Positions 45,801 through 57,649 of a stretch of 64,000 nucleotides of DNA are shown here, in pieces (position 1 is the first letter of the stretch; the number at the start of each line of letters is the position of its first letter). A program made the position numbers and the translations under genes. Under the pieces are notes generated by a model that had not been told where the DNA came from, made no database searches, and saw only the letters and a list, made by a program, of their open reading frames with translations. The DNA is taken from NCBI GenBank assembly GCA_022315425.1, contig JAIUPT010000017.1, positions 62,001-126,000 on the forward strand, in the 5' to 3' direction. This stretch comes from Pseudevernia furfuracea. Taxonomy: Eukaryota; Ascomycota; Lecanoromycetes; Lecanorales; Parmeliaceae.

Positions 45801-47930
45801 ACTAGTACTAACGCCTCTTTAAACTTCGTTTCAGTATCCCTTCTATCAGATTAAGAGGGATACCCCTTACGTAGAATACGAGCCAGCTCAGCCAACAAGC
45901 ACTATTACCGGCGTGATTTTAGGAGCGTTGTAAATATTAATACGCTAGTATATCTATATATGAATTTTACAAGGCTTCTGCGTCTCTAATAGGAGAGTAG
46001 ATTAATCTTGAGCTAAACCCTAACTCTTACGTACCTAGGCGTATACGAGCGACAAAGTCGTTTACAGTATAGCTAATCGATAAATTTAAGAGACTAGGCT
46101 TCTTTAAGAAGGATTTAATTATTTATCTAGATTATACTTTTATCTAGATCTCTAGGTTCTACTACGTAATACTTAAGACTTTCTATTTATATCTTAGATT
46201 GTAAACCTCAGCCTCGATATATAGCGCTAAAGAAGAAAGTCTACGATATTATAAGAAATATTACAACTTATCTATTCGTACCTCTAACGACTGATAAAAA
46301 GATTATAAGAACTAATACTTCTTCTATACCTATACTGGCTAGCGATTTATATTAAGCTTTAAAGGCTATCTTCTAATATTAATAACAGAGTAGTCTAGAA
46401 GGGCTAGCCGTATAAGAAGCGTAGCTGAAATATTAGTATAAAAGGCTTCTAAGTCCCTTAATACCTTCTCTTTATAATATCTAACTCTTATCTCTTATCG
46501 TTCTCTACTTATATTAAATGCGGCCAGATTATTCTGAAATCTAAATATAGACGTAATGCCGATTACTCGATTCTAAACCCTCTTCTTAAGAGGCCGTAGT
46601 CGAGGTAGTCGTCGTCTCGACTATACTCCCTTACCGCCTACGCTATCTATTTCAGGGTATATATAACTTTATTATAATATTTAATACTTATTCCTCGTTT
46701 CTATTAAACGTACTACTGAGGGTATTAAGGCGGGTTTTATACTTTATAGCCTTAAAAGTATAACAGATAGTCGAGATAGATATATCGCGTTCCAGCTATA
46801 TATTCTAGTCGCGATACGAGTTTATAACCCCGTTATCTAATAACTATAGTCGATTAGAGCTACGTGTAATTATATAGATTATTAGAGTATATAATCTATA
46901 TATACCTACCTCTATATAAGTTACTATCTTATTTACACGATATTTGCTCTAACTTACGTAGTGACTTTTTACACGCTTAAATACTATATTAAGAGAAGAC
47001 CGGTAAGGAAATTAGTATTAAATAAGTAATTAAGAATTAACGTAGGTAGAAGTAGTTTTCGAGTTAAGTACTCTATATCCTCTAATCGAGTAACGACGTA
47101 AAACCTTATCTAGAGATCTTAATAATAAGCTCGAATCAGATTCCGACGAGTTAATTATTAGGGATATTAGATACAACACTATAAATTATAAACCTATAAA
47201 CGCGTACGAGCCTAGCCTATACTCCGCTCAAGCGCCAAGTTATAATAATAGATTTTAGGGATCAGATGCGACTATACTAGCAAGGGCTCCTTTTATATAG
47301 TCGTCGCAATATCTCTAAAATAGGGTATTTAAAGCCCAAGTAGCGATGCTTCAAGGCTTTAATTCTGTCAGCTTTATTTAGTATCTTATATTCGTTCAAG
47401 CGAAGAGGTTGACGGCTCTGCAAAATGTTATTATATAGACTGGCCCCTGATAAGAACTCGATCGAAGTAGCATAAATACTAATTGCTGGAAACTCTAAGT
47501 ATATCTACTTTAGCTTGACTATCTCCCTGGTGCTCCCCTCCTCCTCTCTTCTTCCCAGAAACCATATTAAACATATTTTTAATCTTTGAGGTAGCTATAC
47601 TGTCATTTAAGAGCAGCAATTTTCTTAGAGAACTATGATGGGAATGCTTCACAAGGCCAGTACTGTATATAAGACTCTCTCTTTAGTTGCCAAGAACGCC
47701 AAGAGATTTTGAGCGGAACTTTCGCCACACGGCTCCAAAAACGGCACTCTGTTCCAATTCGGGCTGCATCCTTTCCTGTCGCTGATTTTGAATCCATGTT
47801 CACGATAGATTTCCCGTGCTTATCCTCCGGAGCCAATTCTGACTCCTCCAACTGATCCAATTTTGGTCCCTCCATTTCTTTTCTGGGTGTTCCATTTCCG
47901 ACTCCTCTTCTTCTTAGTCCCTCTGCTTAC
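45801..47930. other. RIP-degraded block upstream of the NB-ARC remnant, then unassigned DNA
   Basis: 45801-47440 is TA-rich with CpA depletion and probably includes the lost N-terminal domain of the NLR; no frame is identifiable. 47440-47930 is of normal composition. A minus-strand 80-codon frame at 47633-47875 has no recognised domain. Confidence 0.4.
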
Positions 47931-48009
47931 CAATCCACGCTCTCGATCTCTCTCAGATGTGAACTTTTCCATAGGATCTTCTCGACGAGTCTAGGGCAAC
48001 AGCAATCTC

Positions 48010-48235
48010 TTGCCAAATGCCAGGGCTGATCTTGCATTTATCACCTATTTGATTCAACAGCTGATCGAGATGGCTGGACCTCTTTGCATTAGGCTGCTAA
48101 AAACGGATCTGTTAGTACCATAGAGGCCTTAAAGGCTGCAGGTGCCAGTTCGACTATCGAGGCTATCGAAGGCTGGACACCAGACTTGGTTTCTATTTTT
48201 TATCACAACAGTCCTGCATCAATATCACGTGGAAA
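48010..48235 (+). pseudogene. Ankyrin-repeat protein, C-terminal fragment
   Basis: Forward frame: DSTADRDGWTSLH*AAKNGS, then VSTIEALKAAGASSTIEAIE and GWTPDLVSIFYHNSP. This is a final ankyrin repeat (DGWTSLHxAAxNGxxxTIEAL) of the kind that ends many fungal NACHT/ankyrin proteins. The stop is a Trp-to-TAG change. No upstream repeats are recognisable in 47930-48010, so it is a stub, broken at both ends. It abuts an opposite-strand dehydrogenase fragment. Confidence 0.65.
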
Positions 48236-48239
48236 TGAG

Positions 48240-48785
48240 ATGTCCGAGCTGGCAGCAAAACGATACACCTCGATCTACACCTCAATCTTCGCCATAATTA
48301 CCTTATATGTATCTATCACCGCAATCACTTCCAACGGTGGCTCCTTCGAGACCGTCAACTAATATCTTGCATTTACGCCCTTGATTGGATCCTCAGCTTG
48401 CTCGCATTCCGCTTCGGTATTGCTTCTTCGGCGCTCATATAGTCATGCGCTGGGTAGCGCTGGGTGTAGCCTCTACAGCCACCCTCGTAGTATTGATCAA
48501 GCCGAAGAAATTGACTTCCGCTTGTGTCCTGATCTAGCTATCTGATAGCTCTTCAAAATGTCTACTGTACTCTGCATTGTTGACCACCACATCGACACAG
48601 CCGAACTTATCAAGTGCGGTTGCAAAGACTGATTAGCTGTCGCTGAGCTCTGTGATGGCGAGCTTGATGGCGTGGTAGTTCTTTAGGGTAGTGTGTTCGA
48701 AGGAGGGGATCCTTGGTCTGCGCGCTGTGGCGACTGCACTGTCGCTGGTGTCAACTTCTTGCACAAGATGTTATAAAGAAGACAC
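48240..48785 (-). pseudogene. Short-chain dehydrogenase/reductase (SDR) fragment
   Basis: The minus strand reads the core of a classical SDR. Segments: EVDTSDSAVATARRPRIPSF (48760-48700), YHAIKLAITELSDS*SVFAT (48680-48620), ALDKFGCVDVVVNNAEYSRH (48620-48560; the family has NNAGY, so Gly has become Glu), RTQAEVNFFGLINTTRVAVE (48530-48470) and, in a shifted frame, SKEPPLEVIAVIDTYKVIMA (48350-48290), the usual SDR C-terminal block. The N-terminal glycine-rich cofactor loop and, in this frame, the YxxxK active site are not visible. Truncated and frame-shifted, it is certainly non-functional. Substrate unknown. Confidence 0.7.
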
Positions 48786-48789
48786 ACGC

Positions 48790-49590
48790 GTCCTCATTTA
48801 CCGCCCTTTCCGGTGCAGCTTAATCACAAAATGTCGAACAAAAAATCTTTTCTCCTAGAACTCATGTCACCAAAGCTTCATGTGGGTCCTGGGCGTGTTG
48901 GACTAATGCGGTCTTCGCGAGGGGCGTTCCTAAGCGGGAGCTCCCGGGACTAACCGAGTGTTGCTCTACAAGAAGTCTAGGCTAAAAATAGCTGGCAGTA
49001 AGCGATAAAGATCGTCATTGCCAGTCTTTCTGAGATTTCCAACGTCAAAGCTCTGGCAAGTTGTTGACTGGTCTCACTTCTGAATCGATCACAAAAATCG
49101 AGAATTCGCCAGCTCAGACACCTAGGCGTCCTCCACTGACCAGCCATCAGATATGACTGGATCAGCTTCCATCTGCAAGGGAGAATTAATGAATATACTG
49201 AGGTAACGGTATCATCCTGCAGTCGCAGGTTCCCCCGGAATGTATTCAGACAGCCTTTGACGCTCGTTGACTTGGAAAATGAAGAGAATTGGGTGAATCA
49301 GAGCTTAGCTCGTTTCCGGGCTGGCTCCGTAGTGACATTTAGGCAATCACCCGGATACGCTTCTCCAACTCCGTGCATCAACGGCTACCTGCATCGCATT
49401 GTACTACGAAGCGAGTCTGATAGCTCGACGCTTTCCTACTATGCTTGAACACAGGAGACTCACTACGCCTTCCGAATACTGGGGAGAAGGAGTTCGAGCG
49501 GTCTATATCTCAAACTAGAGTCTTCTACTAAGTCCATCAACTCAGATAATTACACCATTAAAGACGGCTAGCAGCCTCCTTAACTTTCTG
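48790..49590. other. Intergenic, nothing recognised
   Basis: Normal composition. The open frame at 49257-49448 (63 codons) shows no domain and I cannot support it as a gene. Confidence 0.3.
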
Positions 49591-49599
49591 ATCTTATAC

Positions 49600-50708
49600 T
49601 ATAGAGGATAAGAGGTAGAACTATAGACAGTATTTAATATTACACCGGAAGAGGTTCAGACGGTATAGTCGATACTGGAAAGATATAAATCGCTTTATAA
49701 CTACGTGCTAAATAAACTCCGGTAAGTGAATAAGTCCTTCTTAGCGTTACAGAAGTATAAGACTGATAAGAATCGTTATAAGCACCAGATTCGACTGGTC
49801 TCTATATACTTCCCGGTTCACCGTCAGGATGCTAATATCCACGCACGATATATTTACGGAGCTTATTATTCAGGAGATTGGATCGCAGCTGAAAATCGTT
49901 GCTCGTGGGGACACGGATATTGCTACCGTTCTTGATCTGGTCAGATCAGAGTCTACCTCGGATGTCTATCTCTGGACATGAAGCCATCGATGAACGTTAT
50001 CCCAAGCACACACCAGACGCCTCCTTTGCATACTCCAGTTCTCAATATCCCTTCCTCGTGATCGAGACGTCATATTCACAGCGCCAGAAAGAGTTGACGA
50101 GGCTGGCTGATAAATATATATCAGGTTCCGACGAAAACATCGCTATGATCCTTGGGCTCGATATTGAATATGGAGTTGAGTCGAAGAAGGCGTCGCTTTC
50201 CATCTGACAACCTCGGTTAGTGCCGGATCCGGAGAAGGACGAAGGCGTTCTTTTGGAGACGTTTAGCGTTCGAGAAGCGGATGTAATGGCTTCCTTGCTT
50301 GCTCATCATTAATCGATATCTGCATTAGTTCAATGCTGATAGTCTTGCCTTTAGCAGGTATTTCGTGCTGACGACGGAGCTCCCGTTCCAGGACAAGGCT
50401 TATCCCTCCGGCTCAGTGATTTTGCGCCAGAAACTTGCTTCGCCGATATACCTCAACAAACGCAGAGTATGACTGTCGTTCGGATCACATGCAAGCAACT
50501 CTGTTCTTTCCTACATGATGCCGAGACCAGACACGATATTAAACGCACGCAACGAGGCATACAATCTGGCCTTCCACACAACTGCCGGAAGAGGCATCGG
50601 CAAGTCACACCGCCTGAAGCTCTCAGTCCGGGAAAGGAGGCAGAAATTGCCAAGTGCGAGGCAGAAGAAGCGGCAACATCTGAGGCAAGAGATCCAGTAT
50701 GGAGGTGA
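49600..50708 (+). pseudogene. Fungal hypothetical protein, Uma2/PD-(D/E)XK-like core, broken frames
   Basis: The forward strand carries a chain of blocks I associate with a common, uncharacterised fungal family. N-terminal helical segment QSILERYKSLYNYVLNKL (49665-49720); frame 2 block RFDWSLYTSRFTVRMLISTH then LIIQEIGSQLKIVARGDTDI (49790-49930); frame change near 49970; then SPDASF-like TPDASFAYSSSQYPFLVIET and SYSQRQKELTRLADKYISGS, followed by GLDIEYGVESKKASLSI (50000-50205). After a TGA (Trp expected) the frame continues with QPRLVPDPEKDEGVLLETF, and later VFRADDGAPVPGQGLSLRLS, ITCKQLCSFLHDAETR, to TGA 50706-50708. The D...ExS...K layout (PDAS, VIETSYS) resembles Uma2-type nuclease folds; this is inference. 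Stops and at least two frame shifts indicate a pseudogene. Confidence 0.5.
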
Positions 50709-51443
50709 CAAGCATCAGTAATAAATACATGCCGTATGGAGGCTCATAGGGATGCCAGTCCCTCTCGTCTCTCACGGACGAGCAAAAGGTTCGGTGAGGG
50801 CTGCTATCACCAATGGCCCAGCTGCGAAGCCGAGGAGGTATATTGAAACCACGAGAGACCCAAGCTCGTCATTGGTTGAGTGAAATTGGGCCATGATCTG
50901 CGGTATTCCTGTAGCGAGGATTGATTGAAATTCAGGCATGGACGTAATGGCGTAATAATACTTAAAATGCTCCCAGAATCACGCGGGCAATGGTGCTTGT
51001 TGGCTGGGCTGGCTAATCTGGAATGGGTCTGAGCCACAACCTCGACAGGACTACGTGATTTCCTTAGCATTACATTTCTTGAGTTTTTGACCAGACGGAA
51101 GTCAATGCAAGTCGGGGCGGGTTGCTGTAGGCTTCTCAGGCAAGTGGTCAGAGCAATTGTTGAAGTCAAAGGCTTGACGGAAGAGTGAAGAGTTGCAGTG
51201 GTGAAGTAGAAAGTTAAGAATTTTGGTTTAGGAGCCCTAGTGGGCAGGACTACTTGCATTTCTTGCGTACGAAGATGAAAGAAATGCTTCACCGTTGCAC
51301 ACCGTGGAATAGCAGAAATCTCTCTGCACTATAGTGATAAAAATCGACATTTAAGTTTCATGTCCATACATCATATTCGATTCTTTCGGCGTTATATTCC
51401 GCCCATGCTCCTAACATTATAGTCTGAGATTGGACGACGAGAA
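50709..51443. other. Intergenic, 3' of the dynamin gene
   Basis: Normal composition. A minus-strand open frame of 161 codons (50807-51292) has no recognisable domain. It lies downstream of the dynamin stop and could hold its 3' UTR. Confidence 0.35.
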
Positions 51444-53963
51444 TCAATCCTCCTCAAAGGCAGCCCGTGCTGCAGAAACTCTCGAATTCTTTTTGGATTT
51501 CTTAGAAAAGCCCAACCCTAACCTAACAAACCTACTGTCCAGAGCTTCTGGCGCTGGATCTGATGCAGGAGCGGGAGTTTCTTCTTCGATTACGCGCTCG
51601 GATCTTTCAATAGTTGGGCGCCTGGGCCCCACGGATCCATCCGTCGACGATCTAGCATCATCGTCGAGTGAAAGTTCAGACCCCTCATCAGAGGTATTAT
51701 TGTAATCAGGATCGGATTGAGTTGCGTCGTCATCTGCACCTACCCAGGATATAAGCAACCAGTTGATCAGAACAAGTAGTGGCCTGTCTTACTAAGGATT
51801 CTGACGCCGATGAAGCGCTTACAGGTCTTAGAGCCTTTTGTGAGGACGTCAAGCTGCTTGGTCAGCTGTTCACGCTGGGCATGATTCTCCTCGGATTCAC
51901 CAGCCATGCTTGTCACGAGGTCGGCGGACATTGCAGAGACAGCTACTGGTGTGAAGATACCGCCGAGCGGAGAGATGAGCTTTGCTTCGATTACTTCGTT
52001 GGCAATGTCATCAATGAAGCGTTTCAAAGCAACCTATAGTCATATTATGAGGTTAGCAAAGGAGGTAATGGAAGTAGGGGCAGGATAGAAATGGAACTCC
52101 GACCTTGTAGTAAGCCTCCATACAATCCAAAGCTTCGGAACAGGCGAAACGATTCATGTCTGGTTCCGTGCATTGCACCAAATCAGTAACGAGTTGGCGG
52201 AGGTCATGTCTACCGCCACAATAATGGGGTGTGTCGAGGGAAGAGACATCAAAGAAACGTGTTACAATCTTGGAGTATTCATCCTGGTTGCGTTCGTTAC
52301 GGAATTTCTGAAGATTTTCGGTGAAATAATGGTTGTAGGTGATTGGATGACTTCTCTGGTGCGGTGTTAGCAGCTCGGTGGTCTTTTCATTTAAAGTTCC
52401 TAATAGCTGGTTCAGAGCAGGCTCGAAGATCATTTGAAAGAGTGCTTTGGAGGTTGTGGCATCGGCGACGTATGCGGCTACATGGCCAAGAAACTCTTTA
52501 GCAGCCTTCCAGACTTTGTCAACGTGGCTCCGAGCGATGGCCTCCCAGGGAGCTGATTGCTCTAAGAACAAATCCGATATGATCATAGGATTGAAGGTTC
52601 CTGGCAACTCTCGGCCCTTAGTCCTCTTCATCAGGTGTTGTATATGGTCAATGAATTTATCTCTGGTGATGGGAATTACATCTTTAGATATGTGATTTGT
52701 GTTCTTCGATTCGGTGACCTTGCGGCAGTGACCTCGTCTAGAGATGTTGTCTGCGAAGTCTAGGTTGAGGTTCTGCATAACAGCTCGTATGCGCTTTTGA
52801 TAGCCGAGCTCAGACTTAGCGTCTCCAAAGAACGGATCGTTATACGTACCATCCACAGCAGCTTTGACCAGAGATTGGAACGATTGACTCAGTTGGAACA
52901 GGTAGAGCTGCTGCTCTGCTAAGGTAGCTCTAGGGTCCCCAAGCTTGTCCAGCCGGTTGCGGCAAGCGCTTGATTTGATGTCAATCTCATCAATCAAACT
53001 GGGTAGCTCAGCTGCGATTTGTCCAAGTAGGACCTTGCTGAGCCTGCTCCGTAACTTGTCAACGCCTAAGAGCGACCGAGACATGTCTTCCCATATCCCT
53101 TGGGAAAAGAATTCCTCTTCCTTAACACCGCGATCCGCCAGTGACCATTCTCCTTTTTCGGAATCCATGTTTTTCAACACATGCCACCCAAGACGGAACT
53201 CTACGTCCTGATTTCTCGCAAGAGAGACGTACATGGCTTCACTCTCGGAACCTGCAATCAAAGTATCAGGCTTCGTGATGACACCCAATGTCCGATTACC
53301 CTTCTTATCGGCTGCACGAGCGAGCTTCAACACGATTTGGTTCGCATAGTCATTCTTTGCCGAGACCACCGCGAGAATGATGCTTCTCGATTCCTTCATG
53401 TAGGATTGAACGACGTCTTGTACAAGCTCGACATCGGAAGCAGATTGTTGTTTCGTTTCAGAATGGATGAGTCCAGGTAGGTCCACGATTGTTAAGTGAG
53501 GTCGATCAGGACCCGAGACTTCAACTCGAAGGAGATCTTTCGAGAACGCTTTGCCATGGGTTGAGATTCCCATAGCCGCTTTTGCGTTCTCGATCAGGTT
53601 TGGAAGCCCTTGGAAGCCATCCAGCTTTTCGTGAAAGCTACTAAGAGCAAGTCGTTCAGACTCAGTGCGAGCTTGATGCGGGACAATCGACACGCTTACA
53701 CCCATTTGCGATGTCTTGCGGAGGACCAATTCTGTCGGAAATCGAGTACTTAGGTTGCTTTTGACAGGAAATGATACTCCAGAAATTGCCTCCAGCACCG
53801 AGCTTTTCCCAGATGACTGGTCGCCGCATACGATGATCTGTGGCAATGAGACATAATGACTAATACCTTGCGAACGCAGGCAGTCAACGGAGTCTAGCAA
53901 ATCTAATTGATCTCTGGAACACAACCCATTGAGGGCATCTGTCTGGAATGGTTTCAACACCAT
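51444..53963 (-). CDS. Dynamin-family large GTPase (Mx/VPS1-like), three exons, intact
   Basis: Predicted exons: 53963-52104, 52033-51793 and 51739-51444, giving 798 residues. I chose ATG 53963 because the protein then starts MVLKPFQTDALNGLCSRDQL like its family; the frame is open upstream to 54044 but that adds a hydrophobic leader unusual for the family. G1 GDQSSGKSS (residues 47-55), G2 Thr in LSTRFPTE (about 73), G3 DLPG (161-164), G4 TKPD (230-233); then stalk (middle) and the GED region spanning the exon 1/2 junction (DCMEAYYK joined to VALKRFIDDIANEVIEAKL). Exon 3 adds an acidic, Ser/Asp-rich tail (ADDDATQSDPDYNN) and a basic end. Intron 1 (52103-52034, 70 bp) has donor GTCGGA, branch-like CTAAC and acceptor TAG; intron 2 (51792-51740, 53 bp) has donor GTAAGA and TAG. 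Such GTPases polymerise on membranes for fission or, in Mx types, antiviral defence. No RIP stops and balanced composition: the only intact host gene here. Confidence 0.85.
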
Positions 53964-55840
53964 TCTGAATTTTCTAAGATAGATCTGACAGAGGTAGAGT
54001 TGAAGGAGGACGAAAGGTAGGAAGACCAGAAAGGTGATAAGCAAAGTTGCGGGCGCATCGGCAATGAAGATGCAGCTAGTCAGTCAAGGGGAATTAGGCC
54101 TGTGGCGAAGCGCAGCGTTATCATGTGGATTGATTGGTAGGGATTTACCTCTGTATCCCATGGCTTGCAGAGGGGGCTGGAAACGGCAGTTGACCCTTGA
54201 TACAGCTGCATTGACAGGATCGACAATCCAAATTTTTGGCTTGCTGCTGAGCCCCCGCCTTTGAAATACAGGCTCCAATGCAAAGGCGTGGTAGCACAAA
54301 GTGAGCTACTTTCCATTCTGACACCAAGAAGTGGGTCGTAGGTAACGAAGAACGATACGTCGCATCCAGGGAAATATATGGTAGGGTAGGAAAGTGCTGG
54401 AGCTCTGCCGGATGCATGCTAGATGTGCTGTATCGCCTCGTCTTCTAGTTTGGGGCGCTTCCGATAGGCACATGTCACTGCAGGCGCTACATCCAGCAGA
54501 GATCTACCCAGCAACCCAAATCATGCTGCAGGCCCCAGCAGCACTCTTCCCTATTGTTCCACTGTCGTGCGTCGTCGGATTGACGTGGGATTTTCTCGCC
54601 AATTCCTGGCCAAGGGTACGGCGCTTTCTGAGCTTGAGTCAGCGATGATCGATATATCTCTTTAACTAGAGTTGTCAACCGACAGCATTGCAGAAAATAG
54701 TGCTGGGGAACGCAATACTGTATCGACCCTTAATAGAGTGTGATCCAGAAATGAAGCTGCTTCGGAACCTCTAGACTCTAGCGCAGCCTGGCTCCTAATC
54801 TGATTCTGTGCATTAGTGGCACCGTAGGGGCTGTGGGCGGGGCTTAGCGCTTGCATCCCCGCCCTTGGCCATTCTTGTGGCCTTAACCCTCTCTAATTCT
54901 GTTCGACCACATGAGATTTATTGGTTCGCTGTTGTTGATGTGACAAACGGCGATCGTCCGGCATGTGTCGGGGGTTCGGGTTCTTGCACAATCTCTTTCC
55001 GTCTTGATGCAGCAGACCAAAGACACTTTTATTGAGGCTCGGAGAAACGGCTCGCATCATTTCGAAGCCATGCATAATCAAACGCTATGCTCTATTATAT
55101 TCGTCCGACCATCTGTTCATGTGCCGATCCCCAATAGTTTTCTATAACAGGTTTGATGCAAAATCGCCATCGTTCCCTAGAATCAAGAAAAGGCACACGT
55201 AACCCCTGCGGGCAAACAAGTAGAAGCCGCCTATCAGGGTACGGTGGACGTGATGATATTTAATACAGAGATTGGTATCAATAGTAAAACAAGGTAGAGT
55301 CACATTTCCCACCTTTGATACGTCACTTTCATCGAGCCCACAATTCATACCACCAAACCACTGGTCCAACTTCTCCTGAACGAAGATCATTGACCTGGTC
55401 TACATAGTTGTTGGACGACATTGGTGGAGATTTTGAAAGAGTGTCTTGGAACTTGGTTGTTTTTCTTGATGGCAGGGTGACAGGTGAGCCAGTCACTCCG
55501 GAAGGCAGTGGGCTTTCATTGATGGAAAAGTAGCATTTAATTGGGTCTTTCCCGTTAGACCTTGTGGCAGGAGACTGTGCTCGACGCTCTTGATCACTCA
55601 CATCGAGAAATGGGGCGTATCCCATCGGCTGGCAAACTTCGTGTAAAATTCCTTGGCATCCACCACCAAAATTCCACACCAATCCCATATCTATGGAATG
55701 GCTTCTAAATGCTCTTCCCAACACCTAATATGATTACATATAGCTATTCCACATAGTTTACAGCCAAATAGGCCTCTTAGGGTCTACTGAGGCCTTTTCC
55801 TAATATCCAATCGCGACGTTTTAACGGTATTGACTGATAA
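53964..55840. other. Intergenic, 5' of dynamin, with unassigned open frames
   Basis: Non-RIPed DNA. Minus-strand frames at 55329-55724 (131 codons, starts MLGRAFRSHSIDMG) and 55142-55390 overlap and may be exons of an unknown small gene, but no domain is recognisable and splice sites are not convincing. Promoter-side sequence of the dynamin gene lies at 53964-54300. Confidence 0.35.
55618..55651 (+). repeat. Left arm of an inverted repeat flanking the PiggyBac gene
   Basis: tatcccatcggctggc, then aaa, then cttcgtgtaaaattc. The reverse complement occurs at 63223-63252 on the other side of the PiggyBac/copia nest, differing by a small insertion. Confidence 0.7.
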
Positions 55841-55843
55841 TTC

Positions 55844-57394
55844 CTACAGTGGCTTCCTGATCTCCGCTAGCTTCTCCACCTTTCGGCCTAGATAAGAGTA
55901 AACCACGCATACCTTGGCCTTATTTCCTATACATTTTAGCCTACCATGATCACGGGCTGTTGCCGGATGTACTCGTGATGATAGAGAGATCTTAGGTGGT
56001 CTAGAAGGTATACCAGTAAGTCTCTCTGAGTATTCCAATAGCTGACTAGCTAACTACATATAAAAGGCCCTATAAGAGCCTTCATAAGGCTCTTCTAGAA
56101 GATAATAAATGATCTTATAAGCATTAATAATAATAGTATCCAATAAGAATTGCTATAAGGATTTCCAACTCTTAAAATACACTCTTTGGGTGTTATAATA
56201 TGATCGTAATTAGTCAGTATTATCTACCCCATTTATATAGTGATTATACATGTCAATAAAGGCAGGGATATCTAACTCTTTGGTAGTTATATCTCCAAAG
56301 ACAGCACGAGAAGTACGTGTATTTGTGGCTGATTTTGCTGGCCTGCGGCGGAGACGTTTTACTTTATCTCGACTATTTAAGACGGTACTTATAAAGAGCA
56401 CTATATTCTGATCCTTTCAGGTAAATTGTATCATCTTCTTATCATCTGATAGGCTTCTATACAGCTTTCCCCACTCCAGAACAGTGTTCTAATAAGTCTT
56501 TAGGTCTGTAAGTCGTCGATTAAGGTCTCGGTTGGCCTCCTAAGATTTCTTTTGGGCCTTAGTACCTTATTAAGCCTCTAATTCTTCTCTGGATATCGAT
56601 GTAATTTGTACAGTCCCTGCAGTACTAAATCCTTCAATATCAAGCTGAGATAGTAGTCTGGCTAACGTGAATAGATTATCTAGCTATATGATATGCGAAT
56701 GATCCTTAGTAATGCCATCCTGAGTCACGAGGTCTAAGACTACGGCCTGAGTTTGATTGAATCCTAGATGCTTGGTCTAGTAATCATATAAATCCTGAGG
56801 ACCATCATTCTTATTGCTTCCCTTGATATGATATAACCAGTCTAATATATAGCTCTTATTGGCTAAGATTTATATCTTAAAGCCTTCCGGTATTGATTTG
56901 CTGGGAATATTGATAATTTATTTAGCCTGTCCTATGAATCGTTGAATTGTTTTATTAACAGCCAGGTGAGTCCCCGGCTTCTAGTACTTCTTAAAGGCTA
57001 ATCTTAGCGTCTCACTAAGTGGTTTTAGCTTGGCAAATAGAGATTCTTGCTGGCTTGATGAGATAGGCTTTGAGATATGAAAATATCTATCGATTTGCTG
57101 CTATCTTCTTAGACTGATATGCTTGAAAACCTGGGTATGAATCGCTTCTTTTAGGGGATCCTAGTTCTAGAACTCTGAAATAGTTGATTCTATATGTAAA
57201 CCTATCCAAATTAAGACTTTAAGATAGGCCCGAAGTTCTTTGACTGTGGTGAGGAATCAGGAATGAGAATAAGGTGTCTTAGGCCTAGGGAATAGAAAAG
57301 TATACTTATTAGTATGTTGTACTAAGGTCTAAAGAGTCTTATGACTGAAGAATAAGGTAAAGATAGCATATGGATCATTAGGAGCAATAATATT
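55844..57394 (-). pseudogene. PiggyBac-type transposase (DDE_Tnp_1_7), C-terminal part, split by copia copy 2
   Basis: Minus-strand frame continuing from the segment right of the copia insertion. Landmarks: IIAPNDPYAIFTLFFSHKTL (57390-57330); KYTFLFPRPKTPYS; KPGTHLAVNKTIQRFIGQAK (56970-56915, family VAVDEAIQRFMG, so the first catalytic Asp is Asn); IPSKSIPEGFKI; YILDWLYHIKGSNKNDGPQD (56850-56790); QAVVLDLVTQDGITKDHSHI then LDNLFTLARLLSQL (56755-56650, catalytic Asp kept); KRLRRRPAKSATNTRTSRAV then FGDITTKELDIPAFIDMYNH and YINGVDNTD (56355-56215); LLDTIIINAYK; end LAEIRKPL at stop 55844. PiggyBac enzymes cut and paste at TTAA. Several TAG/TGA/TAA stops of RIP type are present, moderate in number. 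No TTAA ends were identified. Confidence 0.85.
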
Positions 57395-57589
57395 TGTTGG
57401 AATATATGACAGCTATAAGATCTTGTATTGGGTGACTAATAGAACGACTCTATTGCATAACTATGTAGAATACATGTAGTGAACAAGAAGAAAGAGAAGG
57501 AGAAGAATAGACAAGAGTCGCTCACTAGCGCCACGCTAAAAGGCACGCTAGTGCGGGCGGAACGGTCTATGATTGGCTGAATTCCATCA
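57395..57589 (-). repeat. 3' LTR of copia copy 2
   Basis: 195 bp, starts tgttggaatatatgac and ends gctgaattccatca on the plus strand. More RIP-mutated in its left part than the other LTR. Confidence 0.9.
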
Positions 57590-57649
57590 CTCCCACACAG
57601 GCAATAATGGACCTGTATCTCCCACAGAGTCTATACTGGACTTCTGCTC

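Noticed and set aside
54080..54648. Cluster of short open frames upstream of the dynamin gene
   Set aside because: Overlapping frames on both strands with no domain, typical of GC-balanced non-coding DNA.
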